Positions 53,251 to 61,431 of a DNA stretch of 64,000 bases are shown piece after piece. The notes beneath the pieces were generated by a model that made no database searches, was not told the origin of the DNA, and worked only from the letters and a program-made list of their open reading frames with translations. The position numbers and the translations under genes are program-made. Position 1 is the first letter of the stretch. Each line of letters starts with the position of its first letter. Origin of the DNA: Dyadobacter sp. MSC1_007 (GTDB lineage: Bacteria > Bacteroidota > Bacteroidia > Cytophagales > Spirosomataceae); NCBI RefSeq assembly GCF_023667495.1, contig NZ_JAMOZL010000003.1, forward strand, positions 62,001-126,000, given 5' to 3'.

Positions 53251-53658
53251 ATGAGTTCTCCAATAGATTCTTCCGTAAAGATCACCAAGCCGTTTTCTTC
53301 CGATACGGACAAGGAAAAAGAAGAGCTGTTGCAAGACGCTGATCTGTACCGGGACAAACTGGAAGGCCAATGGGAAGGTCTCAAGAGTGAGGCTACCCAA
53401 TACGGCAAGCAGGCGCTGGTGATCGGCGGGGTTATGGCAACGACGTTTTTGGTTATGAATGCGCTTTTGCCAAAGGTGAAAAAGAAGAAGGAGATAGTTT
53501 GGGAGCCGGAAGAACCGGTTATCAAAACCAAGGTTACCAAAGTGAAAACCCAATCTGCGGTGGGTCAAGCCGTTCAAAGTTTAGCCTGGACATTGGCAGT
53601 GGGATGGGCGCGCCAGAAGCTTAAACATTTAATTGAAGACGAACGTAAAACCGAATGA
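53251..53658 (+). CDS. Membrane-anchored protein of unknown function
   Basis: A 135-aa protein: an acidic N-terminal helix (TDKEKEELLQDADLYRDKLE), one hydrophobic segment at about 62-82 (ALVIGGVMATTFLVMNALL), a lysine-rich linker and a C-terminal amphipathic helix. I do not recognise a family. Its stop overlaps the GGGP synthase start (ATGA), so the two are translationally coupled. With the upstream holin-X-like gene it resembles small envelope-stress modules (YtxH/holin-X pairs), which is inference. Confidence 0.65.
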   Translation: MSSPIDSSVKITKPFSSDTDKEKEELLQDADLYRDKLEGQWEGLKSEATQYGKQALVIGGVMATTFLVMNALLPKVKKKKEIVWEPEEPVIKTKVTKVKTQSAVGQAVQSLAWTLAVGWARQKLKHLIEDERKTE

Positions 53659-54428
53659 AAACAGCGAATCATCAAATCGCAGACCTCCTTTCCACACGTA
53701 AAGAAGAAAAAAGGAAATCGTTTGCTGTTCTCTTAGATCCTGATAAAATAAATATCTCTACTTTTCCGAAATTCCTCGAATATGCGGTAGGGCATGGCGT
53801 TGATTTCTTTTTTGTAGGAGGAAGCCTGATCACCAACTATGCGATCGATCAGCTAATAGCCGCTATTCACGAACACACCAATATCCCTGCAATCCTTTTT
53901 CCGGGTAGCAGCCTGCACATTGAACCGACTGCCGATGCCATTCTGCTGCTTTCGCTGATTTCCGGCCGTAATGCAGAGTTACTCATTGGTCAACATGTGA
54001 TCGCGGCCCCGCTGCTGAAACGAAGCGGAATCGAAGTGCTGCCAACAGGATACCTGCTGATCGAAAGCGGCAAACTCACTACGGTATCATACATTAGTAA
54101 TACAATTCCCTTGCCCAGGGATAAGCCTGGAATTGTGGCGTGCACTGCCCTTGCTGGTGAATACCTGGGATTGAAAAACATTTTTCTGGATGCCGGAAGC
54201 GGCGCACAGTTCCCCGTTACCGCCGAAACAATCGCGGCAGTAAGGGCCACAGTAGATACCCCCATCATAGTGGGCGGTGGAATCGATTCCTACGAAAAAG
54301 CCGATAATGCGCTTCAAGCGGGAGCCGATGTAATCGTGGTCGGGAACGGAATTGAAGCCAATCCGGAGCTGCTGCCTGAAATTGCTGCCTGTGTAAAGGC
54401 CTTTAACGGCAAACTGGAAAGTGTTTAG
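53655..54428 (+). CDS. Geranylgeranylglyceryl/heptaprenylglyceryl phosphate synthase
   Basis: A modified TIM barrel of 257 aa joining a polyprenyl diphosphate to glycerol 1-phosphate by an ether bond. Conserved segments are FAVLLDPDKIN (catalytic-site Asp), FFVGGSLITN, ILFPGSSLHIEPTADAILLL, GYLLIESGKLTTVSY, and the phosphate loops IFLDAGSGAQFPV, IIVGGGIDS and VIVVGNGIE. Archaeal enzymes start ether-lipid synthesis; homologues are known in Bacteroidota, where the product's role is unsettled. The ATGA overlap ties it to the preceding membrane protein. Confidence 0.93.
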   Translation: MKTANHQIADLLSTRKEEKRKSFAVLLDPDKINISTFPKFLEYAVGHGVDFFFVGGSLITNYAIDQLIAAIHEHTNIPAILFPGSSLHIEPTADAILLLSLISGRNAELLIGQHVIAAPLLKRSGIEVLPTGYLLIESGKLTTVSYISNTIPLPRDKPGIVACTALAGEYLGLKNIFLDAGSGAQFPVTAETIAAVRATVDTPIIVGGGIDSYEKADNALQAGADVIVVGNGIEANPELLPEIAACVKAFNGKLESV

Positions 54429-54544
54429 GCAGATAATCCAGAATTAGTTGGATTTAATAAAGTGATTAAAGAATTTTCTAAGGAAATTTTAAGTTCTTGG
54501 AAAAATACAATCCCAAAATTTAGGATTATTGAATTCAATCGTAT

Positions 54545-54552
54545 TACCTTTG
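54545..54552 (+). promoter_or_regulatory. -7 element for the small lipoprotein
   Basis: TACCTTTG, a perfect TAnnTTTG, 27 bases before the ATG at 54579. This placement supports 54579 over the in-frame upstream start at 54462. No -33 TTTG is clear. Confidence 0.5.
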
Positions 54553-54578
54553 CATCGAACCTTAATTACACCCAAGAA

Positions 54579-54764
54579 ATGAAAAAATTCTTTGCATTTG
54601 CGTTTGTTGCCGGGATGGTAGCTTTCGCTGCTTGTACTAGCAAACCAGCTGACGAATCTGCTGACACTACTGCTGTAACTGTTGAAACTCCTGCTGTTGA
54701 TACAACTGCTGTTGATACAACTGCTGCTGCTGATACTGCTGCTGCTGATACTACTAAGAAGTAA
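54579..54764 (+). CDS. Small Thr/Ala/Asp-rich lipoprotein
   Basis: A 61-aa lipoprotein: signal MKKFFAFAFVAGMVAFAAC with Cys19, then a low-complexity tail built of DTTAV and AADTA-type units (about 40 residues). The tail comes from short repeats at DNA level (GTTGATACAACTGCT twice, then GCTGCTGATACT twice), so its length can vary by slippage. No function is known; such tails act as flexible spacers or sugar-attachment sites in other proteins. It is followed at once by a strong terminator. Confidence 0.75.
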   Translation: MKKFFAFAFVAGMVAFAACTSKPADESADTTAVTVETPAVDTTAVDTTAAADTAAADTTKK

Positions 54765-54789
54765 TCAGACGTACAAGTCGAAAATCTTG

Positions 54790-54822
54790 AAAAGCCCTAT
54801 GAAAATAGGGCTTTTCTTTTTT
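54790..54822 (+). terminator. Strong terminator with GAAA tetraloop
   Basis: Perfect 11-bp stem (54790-54800 with 54805-54815) closed by GAAA, followed by a T-rich run. It ends the small lipoprotein transcript 26 bases after its stop, and only 10 bases separate the T-run from the SprT start. Confidence 0.88.
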
Positions 54823-54831
54823 TATTCGGGG

Positions 54832-55446
54832 ATGAAAAATGTGTCATTTGGTTCGTACGTTCCGGAAGCGGCCAGTAACTATTGCCAGGAATTATACCGC
54901 AACCATCGCTTCGACTTTTTCCTGTCGAGGCCCCGCCGGACCAGGTTAGGTGATTTTACAGTGAGGCCAGGCGTTACGCCACGCATCACAGTCAATGTTA
55001 ATCTCAATCCTTACAGCTTCCTGATCACTTATCTGCATGAAGTGGCACATTGCGTTGTCCATTATCATTATAAATCAAGGTTGAGAAGAAAGGTTGCGCC
55101 ACATGGCAAAGAATGGAAGCATGAGTTTCGTACCCTTTTGCTGCCGGTAATGAACGAAAATATCTTTCCGGAAGACATTCTGGTCCATTTGCTTCGTTAT
55201 GCTGAAAACCCTGCGGCTTCTACCGGTGGCGATCAGCAGCTTTATAATGCACTCAGAAAATATGACGAACAGGTATTGAATACCGGAAAAGTATCTCTGG
55301 TGCAGCTTGATGAGGGCACCAGTTTTGTATTTCAAAACCGGCTTTTTACCCGCGGTACCCTGAGGCGGACACGTGTACTTTGCACGGATAATGCCTCGAA
55401 GCGTCTTTATACAATCCCTGCTCATGCGTTGGTTGAAGCGTGTTGA
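54832..55446 (+). CDS. SprT-like zinc protein
   Basis: A 204-aa protein with the SprT-type metalloprotease motif YLHEVAHCVVHYHY at about residues 64-77 (HExxH plus further histidines) and GKEWKHEFRTLLLPVM downstream, which is the usual third-ligand region. ATG 54832 is used; the upstream open frame runs through the terminator and the lipoprotein and is an artefact. Relatives (Spartan) degrade DNA-protein crosslinks; bacterial members are uncharacterised. Its 3' end overlaps the porU frame by 23 bases. Confidence 0.82.
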   Translation: MKNVSFGSYVPEAASNYCQELYRNHRFDFFLSRPRRTRLGDFTVRPGVTPRITVNVNLNPYSFLITYLHEVAHCVVHYHYKSRLRRKVAPHGKEWKHEFRTLLLPVMNENIFPEDILVHLLRYAENPAASTGGDQQLYNALRKYDEQVLNTGKVSLVQLDEGTSFVFQNRLFTRGTLRRTRVLCTDNASKRLYTIPAHALVEAC

Positions 55447-58400
55447 TGTTCATAAAAAATCCACCCAGGCAGTTTTCAGCTGTCTTGGGCTTCTGATTTC
55501 TTTTTTTTCATTTGGACAAAAATCTGTGCTTTCCGAAGGGCAATGGTTTAAGCTTGCTATCACCCATGGCGGCGTTCACCGGATCGATGCGGGTTTGCTT
55601 TCGCGGATGGGCATCAACGTTCAGGGAGTTGATCCGACCAGGATTCAAATCTATGGCAACGGCGGGGCAATGCTTCCGCAAGCTAACCAATCGGGCTATT
55701 CCAATGCATTGACGGAAAACGCGATCTGGGTCGCGGGGGAGGCAGACGGGAAGTTCGATAAGGATGATGCCGTGTATTTTTATGCCGAAGGTCCTCATGT
55801 AATCCGTTACGATTCCGCCAGGGCCGAATTGCAGCATCAGATTAACTACTATTCCGACACTACCTACTACTATCTCACGATTGACCAGCGCCCCGGATTG
55901 AGGATTAAATCAATCAGCGAAATTCCTGTGTCCACAGGGAAAATCACGAGCTACTTTGACGACTATTGGTTTCATGAAAGTGAAACCTCCAATACTTTAA
56001 AATCAGGAAGGGAATGGTGGGGCGAATACCTCGGAAGCAGCGCAGGTTTTAGCATACAGGTTAATATGCCGGGCATCATGCCTTCTTCCGAGATTAAAAT
56101 AAGAACTTCAGCTATCGGCGCGGCGCAGGTGCCGACCCGTTTCATCTGGCAGCTAAATGGCAGCCAGTTTGGAATAGATACAATAGGTACAGTGAGCCCG
56201 GGTACTTACGATGTCAAAGGCCTGCGTGCCGATGCGACGCGTTTGGTCAAGTCCGGTGCAACACCCCCGGCCGCGCTTAACCTTACAGTTAATTATGACA
56301 AGAAAGGCCAAAACTCGGCAGAGGCTTATCTCAACTATATAGGTGTACAGGCCCGGCGCGAATTGCGTGCCTACGAAGGCCAACAGGCGATGTATTTTCT
56401 CCCGGGAGCTTTGGATACTGTCACTTATCTGTTTTTAGGCAGTTCGGAAGGCCTGATGCTTTGGAATATCACCAATCCTTTGGTTCCATCGGCGGTTACT
56501 GCAAAAGACGGTGCATTTCGCTGGACTGCAAAAGGAGGAAGAAAGCTAAGCCAATACATTAGTTTCAGGTTTGAAAATGCATTAGAGCCGGTTTCGTGGC
56601 AACCTGTGAATAATCAGAACATTGCTGCTGCCCGGGCACCTGACTTACTAATTGTCACGCCGGCCGCGTGGCAGAACGAAGCCAACAGATTGGCTGCTTA
56701 CCGCAATGTACATGACGGACTGGAAGTGCTTGTAGTTACCACGGCGCAGATTTATAATGAATATGCCTCAGGCAAACCAGACCTTACGGCGATTCGGAAT
56801 TTCACACGCGACTTGTACCGAAAGTCTCCCGGCAAGCTCAAATATCTGCTACTTTTTGGCGACGCTACTTATGATTACAGGAATTTACTTCAAAATCAGT
56901 CTGAAATACAACGCAATAACTGGGTTCCGGTGTATGAAAGCAGGGAATCACTGAACCCCGTTTATACCTATTCGTCGGACGATTATTTTGGTTTTTTGGA
57001 GGCTGGCGAAGGCATATGGAATGAATCGACGGTCGGCGACCATACTGTTGATATTGGTATCGGAAGATTGCCGGTAAAATCGACTACCGAGGCTAAAATT
57101 GTGGTGGATAAGCTGATACATTATGAATCGGGTGCTTCTGCCGGGATTTGGAGAAATACAGTGCGTTTTGTGGCCGACGATGGCGATGGGAATATTCATC
57201 AGCGACATGCCGACCAGCTCGCCAAATTCATCCAGGGCGGTTTGTTTCCTGTAAGGTCATTTGTCGATGAAGTTCCTCAGACGACTACCAGCGGAGGCCA
57301 AAAAGCACCCGCTATCAATGCAGCAATCCGCAAATCCATTGACGACGGTACATTGATATTGAACTACACCGGACACGGAGGCGTGAGTGGATGGGCGGAA
57401 GAGCAGGTACTGACGCTCGCAGACATGCTTTCGGCACGTGGAATGGATAATTTGCCACTGTTGCTCACAGCAACCTGCGATTTCGGCCGCTATGACGACC
57501 CTGGGACCGTTTCAGGCGCCGAATTAATGGTATTGAGCCCCAAAGGAGCGGCAATAGGAGCGATTAGTACCACAAGGCCCGTTTATGCCAGCACGAATTT
57601 CACGCTGAACCAGGCTTTTTATACTGCGCTACGGGATGCCAAACCAGGACAAAGGCTGGGCGACTTCTTTAGGGAAACTAAGAATAACGCATTAAGCGGC
57701 AGCCTGAACCGTAATTTTACCTTGCTCGCCGACCCGTCGATGCGCCTGGGCACGGGACAGAACGGGATCCGGTGGATAACCCCGCCAGACACGCTTCGGG
57801 CACTGCAAAAGGTAAGTTTGGAAACGGAAATATTTGATCGGGAAACAGGAAAAAGAGATAGTCTTTTTAATGGAACCGCAAGATTAATGATCTACGACAA
57901 GCAGGTCGAATTCAGAACGCTTGGTGGCGAGGGAGCTCCTGAAAACTATCAGGAATACCGGAGTAAATTATTTGATGGCAATGTATCGGTTAAGGAAGGC
58001 AGGCTCAAATGCACGCTCGTGATGCCAAAAGACATTGATTACCGGATCGGATTGGGGCGGGTGAGCGTTTATGCAACCCGGTCGGACAGTACGCTTGATG
58101 CCGCTGCACAGTTGCCGGTAACGGTAGGCGGAAGCGCTCCGTTGGGCACCGACAAAACTCCCCCGCAACTGTCGGGTTATCTCAATGCACCGTCGTTCCG
58201 AGACGGGGATACGGTTGAACCTTCTTCCATTCTTCTGCTTCATATGAGCGATGAAAACGGCATTAGTGTGTCGAAAGCGGGCATCGGGCACGATATTACT
58301 GCTACTTTAAATGATACATTAACCATCGTATTGAACGACTATTATGTTGCCGATCTCGACGATTACACTTCGGGCAAAGTTGTTTTTCCGTTAGAAAATC

Positions 58401-58807
58401 TTCCAACCGGCAAATATGTAATTAGACTAAAAGTGTGGGATGCGTATACTAACTTTTCTGAAATAGCGTTCGGGTTTCTAGTAGGCCCGGCAAAGGGAAT
58501 CCAGCTCAACGCACTTAACGTTTATCCTAACCCATTTGAAAGAGACCTTTCTTTCGAGCTCAGCCATAGCAGAGTAAATGAGGACGTAGAATTAATTTTT
58601 AATATATTGCTTGCCAATGGGCAACAAGTGGGCACATTCAGAAAATTATATTACAACAGCGAACCGGTCATCAGGGAATCCTTGGATACATTACAATTGA
58701 CGTCCAGACTTCCTTTTTATAATACACTGGTATACCAATTAAAGATCAGATCGTTAAAAGACAATTCCACTGATCAGAAAGCAGGTAAACTCATACGTTC
58801 TCCTTAG
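55424..58807 (+). CDS. porU: PorU: type IX secretion sortase
   Basis: Surface sortase of 1127 aa that removes the C-terminal signal from T9SS cargo and attaches it to anionic lipopolysaccharide. It carries a gingipain-like C25 peptidase domain (about 410-770) with catalytic His651 in NYTGHGGVSGW and Cys685 in LLTATCDFGRYDD. PDLLIVTPAAWQNEANRLAA and LLLFGDATYDYRNL mark the N-terminal part of that domain. Its own C-terminus resembles a sorting domain (LNVYPNPFERDL). The start at 55424, inside sprT, gives a signal peptide ending SFGQ. porV follows, the usual order. Confidence 0.92.
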   Translation: MRWLKRVDVHKKSTQAVFSCLGLLISFFSFGQKSVLSEGQWFKLAITHGGVHRIDAGLLSRMGINVQGVDPTRIQIYGNGGAMLPQANQSGYSNALTENAIWVAGEADGKFDKDDAVYFYAEGPHVIRYDSARAELQHQINYYSDTTYYYLTIDQRPGLRIKSISEIPVSTGKITSYFDDYWFHESETSNTLKSGREWWGEYLGSSAGFSIQVNMPGIMPSSEIKIRTSAIGAAQVPTRFIWQLNGSQFGIDTIGTVSPGTYDVKGLRADATRLVKSGATPPAALNLTVNYDKKGQNSAEAYLNYIGVQARRELRAYEGQQAMYFLPGALDTVTYLFLGSSEGLMLWNITNPLVPSAVTAKDGAFRWTAKGGRKLSQYISFRFENALEPVSWQPVNNQNIAAARAPDLLIVTPAAWQNEANRLAAYRNVHDGLEVLVVTTAQIYNEYASGKPDLTAIRNFTRDLYRKSPGKLKYLLLFGDATYDYRNLLQNQSEIQRNNWVPVYESRESLNPVYTYSSDDYFGFLEAGEGIWNESTVGDHTVDIGIGRLPVKSTTEAKIVVDKLIHYESGASAGIWRNTVRFVADDGDGNIHQRHADQLAKFIQGGLFPVRSFVDEVPQTTTSGGQKAPAINAAIRKSIDDGTLILNYTGHGGVSGWAEEQVLTLADMLSARGMDNLPLLLTATCDFGRYDDPGTVSGAELMVLSPKGAAIGAISTTRPVYASTNFTLNQAFYTALRDAKPGQRLGDFFRETKNNALSGSLNRNFTLLADPSMRLGTGQNGIRWITPPDTLRALQKVSLETEIFDRETGKRDSLFNGTARLMIYDKQVEFRTLGGEGAPENYQEYRSKLFDGNVSVKEGRLKCTLVMPKDIDYRIGLGRVSVYATRSDSTLDAAAQLPVTVGGSAPLGTDKTPPQLSGYLNAPSFRDGDTVEPSSILLLHMSDENGISVSKAGIGHDITATLNDTLTIVLNDYYVADLDDYTSGKVVFPLENLPTGKYVIRLKVWDAYTNFSEIAFGFLVGPAKGIQLNALNVYPNPFERDLSFELSHSRVNEDVELIFNILLANGQQVGTFRKLYYNSEPVIRESLDTLQLTSRLPFYNTLVYQLKIRSLKDNSTDQKAGKLIRSP

Positions 58808-58852
58808 GATAATAAAACTTATCAATTTTTTAGTATTAACTATCTTTCATTG

Positions 58853-58860
58853 TATTTTTG
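58853..58860 (+). promoter_or_regulatory. porV: Possible porV promoter -7 element
   Basis: TATTTTTG, a perfect TAnnTTTG, 51 bases before the porV ATG in a 104-base AT-rich gap. No matching -33 element, so an internal promoter is only possible. Confidence 0.35.
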
Positions 58861-58911
58861 ACCCTTTAAAGAAGCTGTTATAAGGCAGTTCCTATCGCAA
58901 ATCCAATTTCT

Positions 58912-60066
58912 ATGAAACTTTTTTTTGTTACATTATCCTCACTATTCATTTTAACATCAGGTACCCTTTTAGCTCAGCAGCAGGATTCGACCCGGATCCC
59001 CGCATCGCCACTTTCCTTTTTAACATTTGCCCCTGATGCAAGAAGTGCTGCCATGGGAGAAGCGGGAGTTGCGCTAAGCCCTGATGCCAATTCAAGTTAC
59101 TGGAACGCAGCCAAGCTTCCCTACAACACCAAGGATTTCGGTATTTCAGCTTCCTATACACCATGGTTGAGGCATTTGGTTGACGATATGTGGTTGGGTT
59201 ATCTGACAGCCTACAAGAAATTGGGCGACAGACAAGCAGTAGCGCTTTCATTCAACTATTTTAACAACGGTGAGCTGGATTTGCGGAATGGAACCGGCGA
59301 TAACGTGGGTTATTTCAATTCCCGCGAATTTGCCGTGAACGGAACTTACTCCCGTCAGCTGGGAAAAAATTTCTCGATGGGACTTACGCTGAAATACATC
59401 TCATCCAACCTCGCAGGTAGCGCGGTGATCAACGGTGTCTCTCTAAGCCCGGCCCGCGTGGCAGCTGGTGATATCAGCGCTTATTATAAGAAGGAATTCA
59501 AAAATGAAGACACTGGTAGCGAGCTGATCTGGTCTTTGGGAGCTGTGCTTTCAAACCTGGGAGGTAAGATCAACTACGGTTCTGGAACAGACACTGAGAA
59601 CTTCATTCCTACGAACCTGAAAATAGGTACGGGATTGTCTTACACCGGCGACGGAAGAAACCGCTTCAACTTCATTGTGGATTTTAGCAAGCTGATGGTA
59701 CCGACTCCTGACGGCACGAAGTATAATCAGAAACCACTTCTGAGCGGCGTGTTCGGCTCATTCTCTGATGCACCGGACGGTTTTAAAGAAGAAATTCAGG
59801 AGGTAGCTCTGGCAACGGGTCTGGAATACTGGTATAACAATATCTTCGCACTTAGAGGAGGTTACTTCACCGAGAACAAAAACAAAGCAGGCCGCAAGTT
59901 CTTCACGGCAGGAGCAGGTTTGCGTTTCATGGACAAATATGCAGTTGATTTTGCATATATGTTCCCGACAACACAAGGCAGCCCACTCGCACAAACACTC
60001 CGCATTACCCTTTCACTGGGCTTGAACAAAGCTGAAAAGCTGGACGTGGGCGAGACAGAAAACTAA
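58912..60066 (+). CDS. porV: PorV: type IX secretion outer-membrane shuttle
   Basis: Outer-membrane beta-barrel of 384 aa in the FadL-like family. The signal peptide ends LLAQQ. Early PorV segments are LTFAPDARSAAMGEAGVALS, SSYWNAAKLPY and WLRHLVDDMWLGYLTAYKK; the C-terminal strand region reads GLRFMDKYAVDFAYMFPT. It binds the C-terminal domain of translocated cargo and carries it to PorU. It directly follows porU and precedes a terminator. Confidence 0.93.
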   Translation: MKLFFVTLSSLFILTSGTLLAQQQDSTRIPASPLSFLTFAPDARSAAMGEAGVALSPDANSSYWNAAKLPYNTKDFGISASYTPWLRHLVDDMWLGYLTAYKKLGDRQAVALSFNYFNNGELDLRNGTGDNVGYFNSREFAVNGTYSRQLGKNFSMGLTLKYISSNLAGSAVINGVSLSPARVAAGDISAYYKKEFKNEDTGSELIWSLGAVLSNLGGKINYGSGTDTENFIPTNLKIGTGLSYTGDGRNRFNFIVDFSKLMVPTPDGTKYNQKPLLSGVFGSFSDAPDGFKEEIQEVALATGLEYWYNNIFALRGGYFTENKNKAGRKFFTAGAGLRFMDKYAVDFAYMFPTTQGSPLAQTLRITLSLGLNKAEKLDVGETEN

Positions 60067-60092
60067 GCAGAAGCAGAAATTTAATTTTTGAG

Positions 60093-60129
60093 AACGAATG
60101 GCGTTATTGCAACGTCATTCGTTTTTTTA
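60093..60129 (+). terminator. Terminator of the porU-porV unit
   Basis: A 13-bp stem with one G-T pair (60093-60105 with 60111-60123) around ATTGC, ending in a T-run. It shows that the M16 gene starts downstream at 60145 and not at the in-frame TTG at 60088. Confidence 0.85.
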
Positions 60130-60144
60130 TACTCACCGTCACTC

Positions 60145-61425
60145 ATGTTACTCGACCGTACGATTGCCCCGGATTTCAAGATCATTCAAACTGTAAGTTT
60201 ACCAGAACCCAAAACCTACAAACTTGATAACGGAATACCACTTCATGTGATCAATATCGGAGAGCAGCCGGTTGTACGGCTTGAATGCATTTTCGATGCT
60301 GGAAACTGGTATGAGAAACAGCTCGCTGCATCTTATTTTGCTATCAAGATGTTGCCCGAGGGTGCAGGTGGAATGAGTTCCCACGAAATCAGCGAAGCAT
60401 TCGACCGGGTGGGCGCATTTACAGAAATGACCCATACTTCAGACCGTATCGGGATAGTGGTTTATTGCCTCTCACGTTTTCTGCCTGAGGTGATGCCGCT
60501 CGTCGAAAAACTGATCCGTAGCGCTACTTTTCCGGAAAAAGAGTTTCAGGAGCTTAAAAACATTACAATTCAGAACCTCAAAGTAAATAAGGAAAAGAAC
60601 GCTTACCTGGCTACCACCGAGTTTCGGGCAAAGCTTTTTGGACCTGATCATCCCTACGGGCAGAGCCAGGAGGAGCAAAATATATTGTCTCTTAGAATCG
60701 AGGACGTCAAAGAGCATTACGACCGGTTTATTAAAAATGGCCGTTTTACCGTCATCCTTGCCGGGCAGATCGATGAAGCGGATGTCAGCCACGTGAATGC
60801 GGCGTTAGGTGCTAATACGATCGACAACAATGCAGGTGAGGTGTCTTTCCAGCCCTCAGGCATGTACGAAGGGGCAGAGGCATTGGTGGAAAGAGCGGAA
60901 AGCGTTCAGTCGTCTATCAGAATGGGCCTCGTGCTCTTCAACCGTCATCATCCCGACTATTTCAAAATGCTGGTCACCAACGAAATTCTCGGCGGCTATT
61001 TCGGGTCGAGATTGATGAAAAACATTCGCGAAGAAAAAGGGCTTACCTACGGCATTTCATCACATTTGGCGACGCTTCGCAATGAAGGTTACCTGATGAT
61101 CGGCACGGATGTGAAGAAGGAATTTACCCAGCAAACGATCGACGAAATTAAGAAGGAGATTTACCGGTTACAGACAGAACTTGTTGGAGAGGAAGAATTA
61201 CAAACTGTAAAAAACTTCATGGCAGGCGAATTCGCAGGTTCGCTCAACACTGCATTCGAAGTAGCCGACCGCCGCAAGGTGTTGTTACTCGACGGCCTGC
61301 CAGCAGATTTCTTCAATCAATATATCGAACGAATCCACAGTACTACGGCGGAGGACGTGATGGCCATGGCTACGGCTTATCTGCGTCCGGAGGACATGCT
61401 GACGGTTGTTGCGGGAGGGAAGTAG
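60145..61425 (+). CDS. M16-family protein lacking the zinc motif
   Basis: A 426-aa M16B (pitrilysin-like) protein of two homologous halves. Where active members have HxxEH near the N-terminus, this one has YFAIK in LAASYFAIKMLPEGAGG, so zinc and catalysis are lost. The C-terminal half has the family's arginine-tyrosine segment (GGYFGSRLMKNIREEKGLTY). Non-catalytic M16 subunits normally pair with a catalytic one in a heterodimer, often from the adjacent gene; none is adjacent here. It has no signal peptide, so it is cytosolic. The photolyase gene converges 6 bases downstream. Confidence 0.88.
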   Translation: MLLDRTIAPDFKIIQTVSLPEPKTYKLDNGIPLHVINIGEQPVVRLECIFDAGNWYEKQLAASYFAIKMLPEGAGGMSSHEISEAFDRVGAFTEMTHTSDRIGIVVYCLSRFLPEVMPLVEKLIRSATFPEKEFQELKNITIQNLKVNKEKNAYLATTEFRAKLFGPDHPYGQSQEEQNILSLRIEDVKEHYDRFIKNGRFTVILAGQIDEADVSHVNAALGANTIDNNAGEVSFQPSGMYEGAEALVERAESVQSSIRMGLVLFNRHHPDYFKMLVTNEILGGYFGSRLMKNIREEKGLTYGISSHLATLRNEGYLMIGTDVKKEFTQQTIDEIKKEIYRLQTELVGEEELQTVKNFMAGEFAGSLNTAFEVADRRKVLLLDGLPADFFNQYIERIHSTTAEDVMAMATAYLRPEDMLTVVAGGK

Positions 61426-61431
61426 TCACTA

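Noticed and set aside
54682..54831. A leucine-rich N-terminal extension of the SprT-like gene
   Set aside because: It is the out-of-frame reading of the lipoprotein repeats and runs through a strong terminator.
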